From Spizellomyces punctatus DAOM BR117 (Eukaryota > Chytridiomycota > Chytridiomycetes > Spizellomycetales > Spizellomycetaceae), in the NCBI RefSeq assembly GCF_000182565.1, contig NW_015971538.1:1608983-1672982 (forward strand): 64,000 bases of DNA, given 5' to 3'. This document shows positions 12,201 through 21,827 of the stretch, one piece after another. Positions within the stretch are counted from its first letter, which is position 1. The number at the start of each line of letters is the position of its first letter. A program made the position numbers and the translations under genes. The notes beneath the pieces are model-generated. The model saw nothing but the letters and a program-made list of their open reading frames with translations, did no database searches and was not told the origin of the DNA.

Positions 12201-13952
12201 ACTCGCCAGTGCACCACGTGCTTGGCCCAGACCCATTCCCTCGCTAAGTGGACTTGCTGGTGGTTCAAACACCTCCAACGGCCAGCGACCTTTCAAGCCC
12301 ATCACCCGCGGAAACAGAAGCGAAGACATATCCATGATGGCTCGACCGCGATATTTATTTACATTGGAGTCTACCACGTGAGCGAACTTGGGTTGAAGCT
12401 CTCGAACAAACTGATTTTTAGACAAAGCCGTCAATTAGAGCGCGCTATTTTCAATGTGCTCAGGTACTCGTACCTCGACCTCCGTCATATGTTTACTCTG
12501 AATCTTCTCCCTCAACCGGATAACTGCCTCGGGTGGCATCCAGACCACATGTGTGGTTGCCCATGAAACTTTCTTGATGGTTTCCGCAAAGACTGGCCGT
12601 TCCCTTTCAGATGGGGTGGGAGGGACAGTGGCAGAGTCGCTTTCGCCTGGGGCTGGAGGATGGCGAGTCTCAGAATCCAGTTGTGCAGTGTTGGTCCCCT
12701 GGCTACTTGTAGCAGGTTTGGGCATCATGATGGGCTGCGGGGTAGTGAGAGCCGCGTCTAGTATGGAATGTCGATTGGTCCTGAGACTGGACAATGGATA
12801 GTTATCATTATATTTACCTGTCACAACTGGTACATCAGTCACCATTAATGTTCCGTTTGGGATGGAAACTAGTCGTTCTGGGGTGGATTCGGCTGGTACC
12901 ATTAAGTTCAGAGTGTACGTGTATATATCTATCAGAAACAAGATGTTAGAAGACCAATCTTTGGACGTGCACTGAGCGGTATGTCACGCATCATACTCGA
13001 ATTCAAGTCTTTTTCATTCCCTTCCTTTAATGTCCACTCATCTGGGACAGGAAAAACATCGTCCACCTTAAATGTAAGGAAAGTGCCATTTTCGACGACT
13101 TCGGGTTCAATGAGAGGCGCTGAGAGTATGACCTCCACGTCAAACTCTGGTCCATTTTTAGTGTGCTCGTCCGCGTCTTTTCCCAGTAGACGTGCATTTG
13201 CGTAGCTGATGGGGACAGTTGCCTTGAACGACAGAGGTGGAGGCGGTGGCAATACATCTGGGTTATTTGGATCCCGCGCAGGATATTTGAAGAAATGTGG
13301 AAACATGCTCAATTCTCCTTCCCCAAGCACCGCGGTCTTCTCTTTTGGAAGAGATTCAATAAGAGTAAAGTGGAGTTTCTTGTTAGCAAATGTGTCGATA
13401 AGAGTCTGCCACGGGACAATTTGACGTCAGTATACTGTCTCCTGACGCTCCATTACATATTTCAAATACCTCATCCACAAGAAACGATTGCTTCACTCCA
13501 AAATTATACTGAGGGTTGGGATTATCCATGACCACTGGCGACTAGGTGATTGTCACGTTAGCATCTTCCCCCGCAACATCCAGAATCCCACGGCAATTGT
13601 CAACCCACCTCCTTGTAATCAAAATCTGCAAACTGTACTCTCACAAACGAGTTAACGTGATCTCCCTTGGCTCCCTTGATGTTCTTAGCGGACAGCACTT
13701 TGATGGGTAATCAGAAGAGTTAAGGCTTCAACAGAAACTCCATTTGCAAAACCATAATCAAGTAAAATATTGATAAAGGATATTAAGCAAAATCCCGCCT
13801 TCCATCGTCGGTACACCCGCATGTTCGTCCGTTACTTCCGATCTCGCGACATTGAGAACGTTGGTGGATGAGGTCACACTTGGCCGACGACTTGTTCGTC
13901 CACTGCCAGGTTTGGCACCTCCGACTTTCAAGCGAGCCCCTCGATCAGCCAT
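9268..13952 (-). CDS. CFAP70: Cilia- and flagella-associated protein 70 (CFAP70/TTC18-like)
   Basis: A long multi-exon gene (probably more than 12 exons, not all joins resolved) starting at the ATG at 13952 (MADRGARLKVGG) and ending with TGA at 9268-9270. The N-terminal region after the first intron reads KVLSAKNIKGAKGDHVNSF, a C2-like start characteristic of CFAP70, followed by NPQYNFGVKQSFLVDE and LGEGELSMFPHFFKYPARDP. The C-terminal third (about 11250-9268) is a run of TPR-like helices, for example DVWAYLALLNLKLNRSFEANQ and NAAVECFRICLELDPDN. CFAP70 is an axonemal protein of the outer-dynein-arm/central apparatus region. It supports a zoospore-forming fungus. Confidence 0.82.
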
Positions 13953-14200
13953 CCTGCTTGAAATCAATCTTTCGGTTAGCAGTATTCAGCTTTATGATGA
14001 ACAATTCGTTGTGTATTACCTTCAATAAGCCGTAGTCGCCTGGCGGTTGGTGACTCGTTTACTGGTAGTATGCCGAACTGACATCCAAGACGCGTGCACC
14101 AGACGCGATCGCTCAAGTCCGCCTGATTTCGTAATCAGGGTAGCATCCAGTGCCGATTACAGAAGGATCCTCTGGTCTTTCACACTCTATACGAGTAATC

Positions 14201-14597
14201 ATGAGCAGCCAAGACGAACTCGCCGACGCACTCATCCAACAACGTGGCCGCGAAGCAGAGCTTGAACTCGAAGTTCGAGGGCTCCGGCGCACAATTGAGG
14301 TGCTGAAAAACAAGGTACGTCGACTACATCGGTAACCGCAATGTACTGTCCAAAGGATTTGACGAATTATGCCTGCCGTTAAACAAACAGAATGCATCTC
14401 TCTCTAATCCTCCAGAAGAGCACACGCAGAAGATAGAAATTCTCGAAGCCGCCGTAAAGGATCTGCAACGTGAGCTGCGGAGACAGGAGTCAGAGCATGA
14501 TGACATTATTGAAAGGACACTGAATACATTGAGAAGGGGAAGTTCTGGTAGTGTTGGCGGGAAAGATATCAGTGGGGAGGGTGCTGACCGAAAATGA
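14201..14597 (+). CDS. Small coiled-coil protein, unknown function
   Basis: Two exons (14201-14314 and 14391-14597) joined in phase across a GTACGT...ACAG intron give about 106 residues. Most of the product is a charged helix with leucine heptads (LADALIQQRGREAELELEVRG in exon 1, KIEILEAAVKDLQRELRRQ in exon 2), ending in a Gly/Ser-rich tail. I do not recognise the family. The start ATG at 14201 is the first in the open frame. It is divergent from CFAP70 (248 bases between starts), which makes a flagellar link possible but unproven. Confidence 0.65.
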
Positions 14598-14900
14598 GAC
14601 TTGAAGGTGACACGAAGACCAAAGACTTGGACCCCAGGTTCAAAAACGGGGGGCAGGAATGTTCACCTGTCTTTGGTACCCTGTGCACCCAAAGGATACA
14701 GTCTGTCTTGAGATTTACTGGAGCATCATGCCAGCCAAGGTGAAGATACACCAGGATGTACTGGAGCAAATATTGTACTATGCAGCTTTGAAAGCTTGTC
14801 CATATTTTGGCAGCCTGTAGGTACCTTAATAACTGTCTCTACCAAGACCTTGCGACCCATCCTAGCTGTCATTCCGCGTGGATTACGACAAATGAGTTAC

Positions 14901-16037
14901 CTACACATCAGGTCGTTCCTCGCTGGCCTCCCCTTGCGGGCCCTTTCCTTCGCCTCCCTTTGGTCGTCCCGCCAGGCCTTTCCCTTCGCAAATACTGGGA
15001 TAATAAAACCGATAGCATATGTATGAAATCGTAAATCCAAGCAAAGCCCCAACTGAGACATCTTCCCAATGATGCATATTCTGCTGAAGTCGGGATACCG
15101 CTAGTAAGCAAAAGATAATGAGAGAGTTCGCGTACCGGTTAGCAACAAATTTCACTGGTAGTAAGAAAAAAAATGAAAGCACGATGGTACTCACCCACAT
15201 ACAAAACAACCAGTAGCGGCAGTGTACAAATCAACACTCTCCACACACGTCCTTCAGGCCTTCGTCCATCAAAACATCCTACACCCAAGGCCGCCACCAA
15301 ATACCAACATGCGAACCCAAGTCCCGCCGCTGTTCGAGAAGCGTGACCGGACGGAAACGACATGTGCCCTTTTCGAATCTCAGACGTATCGTTAGAGCGA
15401 CAATTTAAAGTTATGGGATCTGGCTGACATCGAGCCAAAAAATCAGGACGTAGCCGTCCAACGAGCAATTTCGTTACAGTGACCATGAAGAATGTCAATG
15501 TGACAGACAAGAATGTCCCCTAAGGAGAAGAATGTGTTGGATTTCTTGTCACTAAACAACTGTTCCAGGTCTGGAGCTCTTACTCACCAACAAGGCATGA
15601 TGAACGTCTTTCAAAACCACCTCCATCCACCACTGCTTTTCGTCAGCACCTTCTTCCTTTGACCACCAGTCTTCCTCATCTCCCCCTTTGAAAGACCATA
15701 CAAGCCTCACGACCCACACCAAAGTTACTACCAGCATTGCACCGCCCAAAGCCATGACCCAACTCATTGTCCTCGAAACGCTTTCGCCTTTTCGCGGGTA
15801 TGCAATGTCGGGGTCATTCAGCTGAAACTCGCGATGAAAAGGTTCTGGAACTGCATCAAGATACAGGGAGAAGCCGAGGAGCAAGAAGGTGAAGAGGTAA
15901 TCAAGTATGTACAGAGGGTGGAAGAAAGGACGTGAAACTTGTGGTGGCGGATGTCGGGCGGACGGATACAGGAGCGGGGTAGCCGACGTTGCACCTTGAT
16001 GATAATGTGGTCTATTATGATGGTGCGGGCGAGTCAT
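14901..16037 (-). CDS. PAP2-family lipid phosphate phosphatase (DPP1/LPP-like)
   Basis: Three exons: 16037-15588, 15519-15195 and 15100-14901, giving about 324 residues. The three PAP2 signature motifs are present in order: KLLVGRLRPDFLARC (KxxxxxxRP), SFPSGHAS (PSGH) and SRLQQNMHHWEDVSVG (SRxxxxxHxxxD). Hydrophobic segments around PLYILDYLFTFLLLGFSLYL, a Trp-rich acidic loop, and helices after each motif fit a six-helix membrane enzyme that dephosphorylates phosphatidic acid, diacylglycerol pyrophosphate or lysophospholipids. The third exon can also be read without splicing, but removing 15101-15194 puts the VSR motif directly after the preceding helix, as in relatives. Confidence 0.88.
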
Positions 16038-16261
16038 GGATACTTGTTTGAACCGAAATTCGCCTTGGGATGATGGACGGGGCAAGTGCTGGGGGGTGAT
16101 GACAGCAGTTGATTACGCGTTGTGACAAATCGACTCTAATCAATGAATCTTTCATGACTTTCTCTATCTCAGTGATGTTTTTTATAATTGCTATACAAAG
16201 GATGAAATAATTACGATGGCGTTCAACCTGCCAACAACCCCTCCTGGAGACAGCCCTCCTT

Positions 16262-17091
16262 CTATTCCAAAATGACAGTGGCCCCTAGTGCTTCCAGTGT
16301 TTTCTTCATCTTTTCAGCATCTTCCTTGTTCACGTTTTCTCGAATCACCTTTGGCACACTCTCGACAAATTTCTTGGCCTAGTACAAACAAAAGGGATAA
16401 GGATCACCAAGAAACAAGACGAACATGACGCTGTTGCAATTGTGCAGCTCACCTCAACCAAATTGGCGCCGGGAATCATCCCCTTGATCTCCTTAATAAT
16501 CTTTGCTTTGGAAGCAGCGTCGAACTTCTCTAGCTTGACTTTGAACTCGGTCTTCTCAGCAGGCTTCTCCTGAAAATAAATCACGGCGTTAACACGCGTT
16601 GCTGCAATCGGAAATGGACCGCCACATGGACACGATTATACCTCGGCAACTGGTGCAGCTGCGGCTGCCGCATTTCCAGCTGCCGCGGGGACTGCAACCG
16701 GCATGGCAATATCTTGGATGTTCAGGCGCGCCTGTTCCGTTCAATCTGACGATCAGTACATCTTATCCATATCATGACCTGTTCCTCTCTTCTCTTACAG
16801 TCATCCACACCTACCTTCAGCGATGAAACAAGCCCAGCCGTTTCCAACAAGGTCAAGGCTGCAATTTGATCCACAATCTTGGTGATCTTGGGATCAACCT
16901 GCTCTTGTCGTGTGGAGGGAGTAGAGGCGAAGGTGCGGACGGTGGCTGGGAGGATGGGGTTGCAGGTGGTGTGGTGACTAATCGGAAAAAGAAAGACAGT
17001 CCGTTAACGAAAAGCTCTAAACGAAAAGCTCTTGTTGACCTAGCGCCATATTCACGGCAATTCTACGTCTTCGGAAGAGCTCTCCCACCAT
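16262..17091 (-). CDS. MRPL12: Mitochondrial ribosomal protein bL12m (L7/L12)
   Basis: Five exons: 17091-17040, 16945-16815, 16731-16642, 16569-16453 and 16378-16262, total about 168 residues, all in phase. The Arg-rich N-terminus (MVGELFRRRRIAVNMA) is a plausible mitochondrial presequence. The N-terminal dimerisation part (KITKIVDQIAALTLLETAGL) is followed by an Ala/Pro hinge (VPAAAGNAAAAAAPVAE) and the C-terminal domain (EKTEFKVKLEKFDAASKAK, then KKFVESVPKVIRENVNKEDAE and the end LEALGATVILE), a textbook L7/L12 layout. It forms the ribosomal stalk that recruits translation factors, including the EF-Tu served by the EF-Ts encoded 10 kb away. Confidence 0.93.
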
Positions 17092-17511
17092 TAACCGTCC
17101 GACCACTCCGCCAAAAGCTTCTCACAGACAAGTGCACAAGTCTAGATACCCTATCGTCCCCCATATATATCCTATATCAGTCCTCAATGCTCACATTGTT
17201 TGTCGGCAAATGGGCCGGGCGACACTCGCGATGTTTCGTGCTACGAATGACTGAAATAGCAATATCCACAGATATTAATTCCTCACAATTTAAAGACATC
17301 CCTCCTCCACAGCAGATAAAGCACCAGGCCATGCAATGCATACCATTTTGGCAAAAGATATAAACAGTGATCTTGCTACCGACGCTGTCGCTCCTCTAAA
17401 GTCGGCCGAGTTCAAAATTTCGATGGGCATGGCAACCTACAGGAATCACCATAGCAACAAACGACCGAACGCGAGTCGCTTCTCGCCGACCTCCAAACGA
17501 ATGCCTTTGTC
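17092..17511. promoter_or_regulatory. Divergent promoter region between bL12m and SDHAF1
   Basis: About 420 bases between two divergently read mitochondrial genes. It contains a short upstream ORF just before the SDHAF1 start (17501-17515). Open frames across the region show no recognisable protein. No specific factor site was identified. Confidence 0.45.
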
Positions 17512-17515
17512 ATGA
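17501..17515 (+). promoter_or_regulatory. Upstream ORF overlapping the SDHAF1 start codon
   Basis: ATG CCT TTG TCA TGA: a four-codon reading frame whose stop TGA shares bases with the SDHAF1 ATG (ATGA overlap). If the transcript includes it, SDHAF1 translation would depend on leaky scanning or reinitiation. Confidence 0.45.
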
Positions 17516-17827
17516 CTATCCGGAGGACGGGACTGCAGCGGGATGTCTTGGACTTGTATCGCTCCTTGCTGCGTGTAGTGCGAACAAAGCCTGAGGTATA
17601 TGCCTGTGTACTGTTGCTGAGCCTCGTGCTCTTTGTCGTAACTTTTGACTTTGCAGTCATCGCGAGATCATTTCTACAAGTACATACGGTCTCAATTCAG
17701 GCAGGATGCTTCCAGCGTATCTCAGAGGGATATATCTACGATTGAGTTCATGCTGAGAAAGGGACGAAGACAACTAGAGGTCCTGAAGAGTGATAGTGTA
17801 GTGGATATCTCCCCTCCGTCATATTAG
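17512..17827 (+). CDS. SDHAF1: Succinate dehydrogenase assembly factor 1, LYR-motif protein
   Basis: Two exons (17512-17595 and 17657-17827) join in phase across a 61-nt GT-AG intron to give about 84 residues, the size expected for Sdh6/SDHAF1. The start reads GLQRDVLDLYRSLLR, carrying the LYR tripeptide used for Fe-S cluster transfer from the ISC machinery, and the second exon continues HFYKYIRSQFRQ and STIEFMLRKGRRQLEVL. Role by family: helps insert or protect the Fe-S clusters of the SDHB subunit in the mitochondrial matrix. Another small LYR protein (LYRM) is the main alternative. Confidence 0.82.
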
Positions 17828-17858
17828 AACCTCCACACTTTGGCGGATACCTTGTACA

Positions 17859-17891
17859 TAGTGCGGAGCCGATGGGTATTGGCACTAGTAC
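17859..17891 (+). repeat. Left terminal inverted repeat of the Fanzor element
   Basis: Pairs with 19968-20000, with two mismatches. The tetranucleotide CATA occupies 17857-17860 at its outer edge. Confidence 0.9.
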
Positions 17892-18022
17892 AAAGATTCC
17901 AACCAATTTAATCATAATTTTACTCGATTTAGACTCATGAACTATGGTTTGTTTGATCCAAAAATCCTATAATAGTCATCGTCCATTTTCCCAGGCTTTC
18001 ATCTTTTTCTACAGATATCAGC

Positions 18023-19901
18023 ATGCCACCAAAAAAGAAGCAAAAAGTCGACAAACCCACCTTACATACCTGTAACAAGACTTCCTTTGCAAAAGCTTTC
18101 CTGCCAAACGAGATCTATCGCCAACGGCTTCTAGACTTACATCACCATCATCCATCAACTCGCCGACCACGCTTCCCACGCTCTCAAATTCTACATCCTC
18201 TCCACATCCACATCCACATCGTCTTTCCCGGTTGTTCACAAAGATACAATCGAAGCCCTTCTCTATCTTCTCAACAAAGGAGAGGCTTGGCAACCAAAAA
18301 TTGATGCGAAAAGGGCATTGCGCAAATCCTTGTTGCCATATGTCCAACGGTACTGCCAAATCGTCGGCTTCGTTCCCCCAAATCTACAAAAAGAGCAGCA
18401 ATCAGTCAATTACCTGACAGCGAGTATGATGACGAACCTGAGAGTCAACGTTCAAGAGCATTTCATGCAGATGCTGCTCCGATATATCAATCTGCGGCTT
18501 GACGTGAAGAGACAGAAGCAACTGCCACTGAAAAGCAATGCGCGGAAAGCTTTCTTTACTCGACTACGCTACTTGAAGTCAGTTTTTCTTTTTGATATCG
18601 TGCCCGAGTCGCTGGATTTAACACCACTGGAGAGCGAGGTTCTTGAAGAGATTTGGTCATTGGATCTCCCATTCCTTCCCAACGATCCCCTTGCCTATGC
18701 CATTGTTGCTGATCCAATGTCATTTTTTCCCGCGTACTGCAAACTCTCTCGGCTGTATGAACGACATGGCTTCCGTCGGTTCAGTGCAATCCCTCTTCGT
18801 CGGTCTCTGATTCAGTCCCATATTCGCATTGACACGGTCATTCTCTACGCCCACATCCTCTGCATCACCCGCCAAGAAGCAGAAGCCGTAGAGAAGGTCG
18901 ATTTATGGTTGCGCGTCTGTAATCTACGTACCAAAGCTTTTCGGTCTCGCCGCAGTATGCAGTTTGAGGGTTCGATCACGACGGATGGAACCTCGGTGTC
19001 TGTATACCTAAAGCACCCAGAAGCAGACAAGTATGGAAAGCGCGGAGCGAGAAAGTCAGCAAAGAGTTTGGAGGACGAAGTGAAAGCGCAATACATGGAG
19101 AAAAACTTACCTGCTTGTCGAACAGCAGAGAATGTTGTTGTTATCGACCCAAACAAGCGCGACATTCTCTACTGCCAAGACGGCAATGGTACAACGTTTC
19201 GCTACACTGCAAACCAGCGAGCCATGGAGACAGGCAGCCGTCGGCAGCGAAAGGAACGACAGCAGATGAAGAAGGAAGCGGGAATGGACCTCATAGAATC
19301 ACGAATACCATCTCACAAAACAATGAACCTCATGGATTTTACTCGCTACCTCCTCGTCCGTCGTGTCGACTGGAACCGCCGCAAGGACTTCTATTCGCAT
19401 CCTGCTCATACTCGATGGAAATGGCACGCATTCATAAACCGTCAGAAGAGCGAATCAGACCTCATAAGTAACATGCGCAACAAGTACGGTGAAAACCTTA
19501 CTGTTGTAATGGGTGATTGGAGCGACGCCGGTCGAACTGCAAGATTTCAGACCTCATCAAAGACGAAAGGTTGGCGCACCCTCTTTAAGCGCAACAGGAT
19601 CAACTGCTTCCTTCTCGATGAGTACAAGACCTCATCTGTTTGCCCTCGCTGTTCCTCATCTGAGTTTGTGGAGAAAAAATTCAAAGAACGACCTCATTCA
19701 AGACCTTATCGACGACGAGAAGGCAAGATTGAAAAAGTCCACGGATTGCTGGGTTGTACCAACCCTAACTGTTTGCAGCAAGCCTGGACGATGCGCTACT
19801 GGAATCGAGATACGCTGTCAACCTGCAATATGCTAATGATCGTGCAATCAATGTTGGATGGACACGGTAGACCAGAAGTGTTCAGCAGGAGTGTAGCGTA
19901 G
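18023..19901 (+). pseudogene. Fanzor (eukaryotic TnpB homologue), RNA-guided DNA nuclease with one apparent frameshift
   Basis: Reads from ATG at 18023 (MPPKKKQKVDK, a basic likely nuclear localisation signal) to TAG at 19899-19901. Residues 1-38 are in one frame; from 18138 onward the protein continues in the next frame for about 587 residues. The switch sits at GACTTAC, where one surplus T separates RQRLLD from YITIIHQLADHASHAL; dropping it gives about 625 residues. Motifs: RuvC-I VVVIDPNKRD (Asp about 375), the alternative glutamate in FLLDEYKTSS (about 533), a zinc finger CPRC...CTNPNC, and RuvC-III YWNRDTLSTCN (Asp about 596). From memory this closely matches SpuFz1 (638 residues). All catalytic motifs are intact, so the frameshift could be a sequencing error, a young inactivation or recoding; I label it a pseudogene only because of the break. 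Confidence 0.85.
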
Positions 19902-20000
19902 CGTAGATTGGTTAGATTAGATTAGGTTTTCCGAACCGGTTGTCGCGCGGTTCAATCCCTGGTGCGGGTGCTAGTGCCAATACCCACCGGCTCCGCACTA
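19899..20000 (+). ncRNA. Putative Fanzor guide-RNA (fRNA/omega-RNA) region
   Basis: By analogy with TnpB and Fanzor elements, the guide RNA comes from the 3' end of the gene and the right end of the element, with the guide copied from the adjacent flank. The region shows TAGCGTAGATTGGTTAG (19899-19915, tRNA A-box-like, its first three bases being the Fanzor stop codon) and GGTTCAATCCC (19949-19959, B-box-like). GGTGCGGGT (19961-19969) can pair partly with ACCCACC (19982-19988). The exact ends are unknown. A TTTT at 19927-19930 between the boxes argues mildly against uninterrupted Pol III transcription. Confidence 0.5.
19968..20000 (-). repeat. Right terminal inverted repeat of the Fanzor element
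   Basis: Reverse complement of the left repeat. It lies 66 bases past the Fanzor stop codon and would form the 3' part of a right-end guide RNA. Confidence 0.9.
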
Positions 20001-20201
20001 CTATAGCATCGTTAGTAAATAAATATACCTGCACGCAAGCAATGGAATTCATGGTTCCACCAGTTACTGCTTCACGGCTGATTTGGCACGCTTGATAGGA
20101 CCGTCAAGCGTCCACGCGACCAGCGCCATACCGGTTCACGCAATAGTGTTAATATCAAAATTCATGTATTAGGCAATTCAGTTGTCATCAACCACGACAA
20201 T

Positions 20202-21827
20202 CTACACCAAGAAAAATCCCAATAATCCCCTAACAGCTGGCCTCAACGCCTTGTGATGGTACTGATAAGCACTCAACAGGTAGCCCATTCCCATCGCAAA
20301 CAAAGCCACATCTCCACCAGGAATCTTGATCCCGCCCATGCCAAGAGCATGAGTGATCCTCCACCACGAACTTTCCAGGGCCTTGGGCAGGCAGTATAAT
20401 CCAATTTCCCTACGCCGCGACTTTCTCTCAAGCAAAAGGGAGAAACCACAGAGGAAAGACCCTAAAAGGGGACCCAGAGTGGTGTCTTGCCGGGAAACAT
20501 TTCGCACGACGCAAATAGGGGCCCACACACCTGCAATGAATGTGGCGAGGAAAGTCGACGAGCGAAGGGCGTTTGTCGCAACGTGGAGGACCGTTGAAGG
20601 GAACTGGTTGGAAAAAAAGCGTCGCCGGTGGAAGATCAAGGCCGGAAGGAGGTGAACGGGGATGTAGATTTTCAACGCGTCGAAGAATCCGCTACGCCAT
20701 ACGTCCACCAGATGGGTCCAACAGCCTTCAATTCCGCAGTGGATCAGCGTACATGAAATAAAGCCGTTTACCGGATCCCCAGCAGCAAATCCATAACCCA
20801 TTTCTTCTGCATAATCGCCAACAAGATGAGCATGTCCAGTGTCTTTACCGTATACCATAACGCCTTTCCCCAAGAGCTTGACGGCCTCAAGAAGACGAGG
20901 GTCCATACGTGACATTTTCTGGATCCACTTCACATAGCTACGCGGTAGGGCTTCGGGACTGGCATAGCGAAATAAATGGTCCGAGATATCGTAAAGCGCA
21001 GAAATCAACGACTTAAATACTTACTAGTAAAACCAGCAATACATGATCTGGGTGCAGCATGCCACAAACACGGATGTGTCCATATTGTTCATCAATATCG
21101 GTGGGACCCATCGCAACATCCTTTGAATCTTGTGATTCTGGAACGAGGCAAAAGAGTCCATAGCTCTCACCAATGTAAACAGCGCAAAGTCGGCTCGCCG
21201 GGCGGGTTCAATGGTCAGGAGTGCCAATGCACTGGACGCAACTCCAGCAAGGAACGTTGGAGATAGGATGTTACGCGCCGGCGGAAGTTGCGGGGCATTC
21301 TTGGTGTCTATTTGACGTTTAGACTCAAGGTTGGGAGAAGCTTCGTATGGATGATCATCGGCTTCCGCGGCCATGGACACACCTTCAACAACAGATCCCA
21401 CCACCATTCCGTTTCCATTCTTTTTACCATCCCATGCGACAGCGGTCTTGCCATCCAAAGGCCTCCACCCAACCTTCCGCGCTATCTCCCAAAACAGGCG
21501 ATCGAATAGCCGAAACCCGCCAATCAAGACTAAGAAGAACCACGGCAACCGAGCCTTGAAACTTTTGCTCAAGATTTGAAAGAGTTGCCCGAGTAGCGAG
21601 TGCGCAGGAGCCTTGGAGCTGTTTTTTCCTCGCGAGACAAGTCTCTTAAGGATAAGGGACACGATACGCGGGATGCATGCCACGGCATAGCCAGAGAAAT
21701 ACGCTTTAAGGGCGGACAGGAAGATACGGTGAAAAGACGCCTTGAAAGGAGGCACAAAGAGTGGGCGAGATTCTGTCAACTCTGCGGCATCGTGAACAAG
21801 TTTCCGCGAAACGGGTGCTGACGACAT
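20202..21827 (-). CDS. TMEM135-like multi-pass membrane protein
   Basis: Two exons, 21827-21025 and 20958-20202, joined across a 66-nt intron; about 519 residues. The intron is in the same frame as the exons but carries tandem stops (TAG TAA) right at the donor, so it must be removed. Splicing restores the family motif CCTQIMYCWFY-YPEALPRSYVKWI. The second exon has the cysteine-containing segment VNGFISCTLIHCGIEGCWTHLV and the hydrophobic helices IYIPVHLLPALIF and SSTFLATFIAGVWAPICVV typical of TMEM135. Animal TMEM135 acts at peroxisomes, mitochondria and lipid droplets; the fungal role is not established. Confidence 0.85.

Larger units (their letters stand above)
17859..20000 (+). mobile_element. 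Fanzor transposable element with 33-nt terminal inverted repeats
   Basis: A 2.14 kb element in the space between SDHAF1 and the TMEM135-like gene. Its ends, 17859-17891 and the reverse complement of 19968-20000, match at 31 of 33 positions by my base-by-base comparison. If the outermost TA at each end (17859-17860 and 19999-20000) is a duplicated target, the TIRs begin GTGCGGAGCC. The sole coding content is an RNA-guided nuclease of the Fanzor family; no separate transposase was found, so this copy is probably non-autonomous for transposition or moved by an enzyme in trans. Insertion lies only about 30 bases after the SDHAF1 stop and leaves both neighbours intact. Confidence 0.88.

Noticed and set aside
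15101-15194. Unspliced reading of the third PAP2 exon
   Set aside because: The frame stays open, but removal as a GT-AG intron restores the normal spacing before the SRxxxxxHxxxD motif.
19920-19960. A complete tRNA gene at the right end of the Fanzor element
   Set aside because: A- and B-box-like sequences are present but the acceptor, anticodon and T stems do not fold into a cloverleaf.
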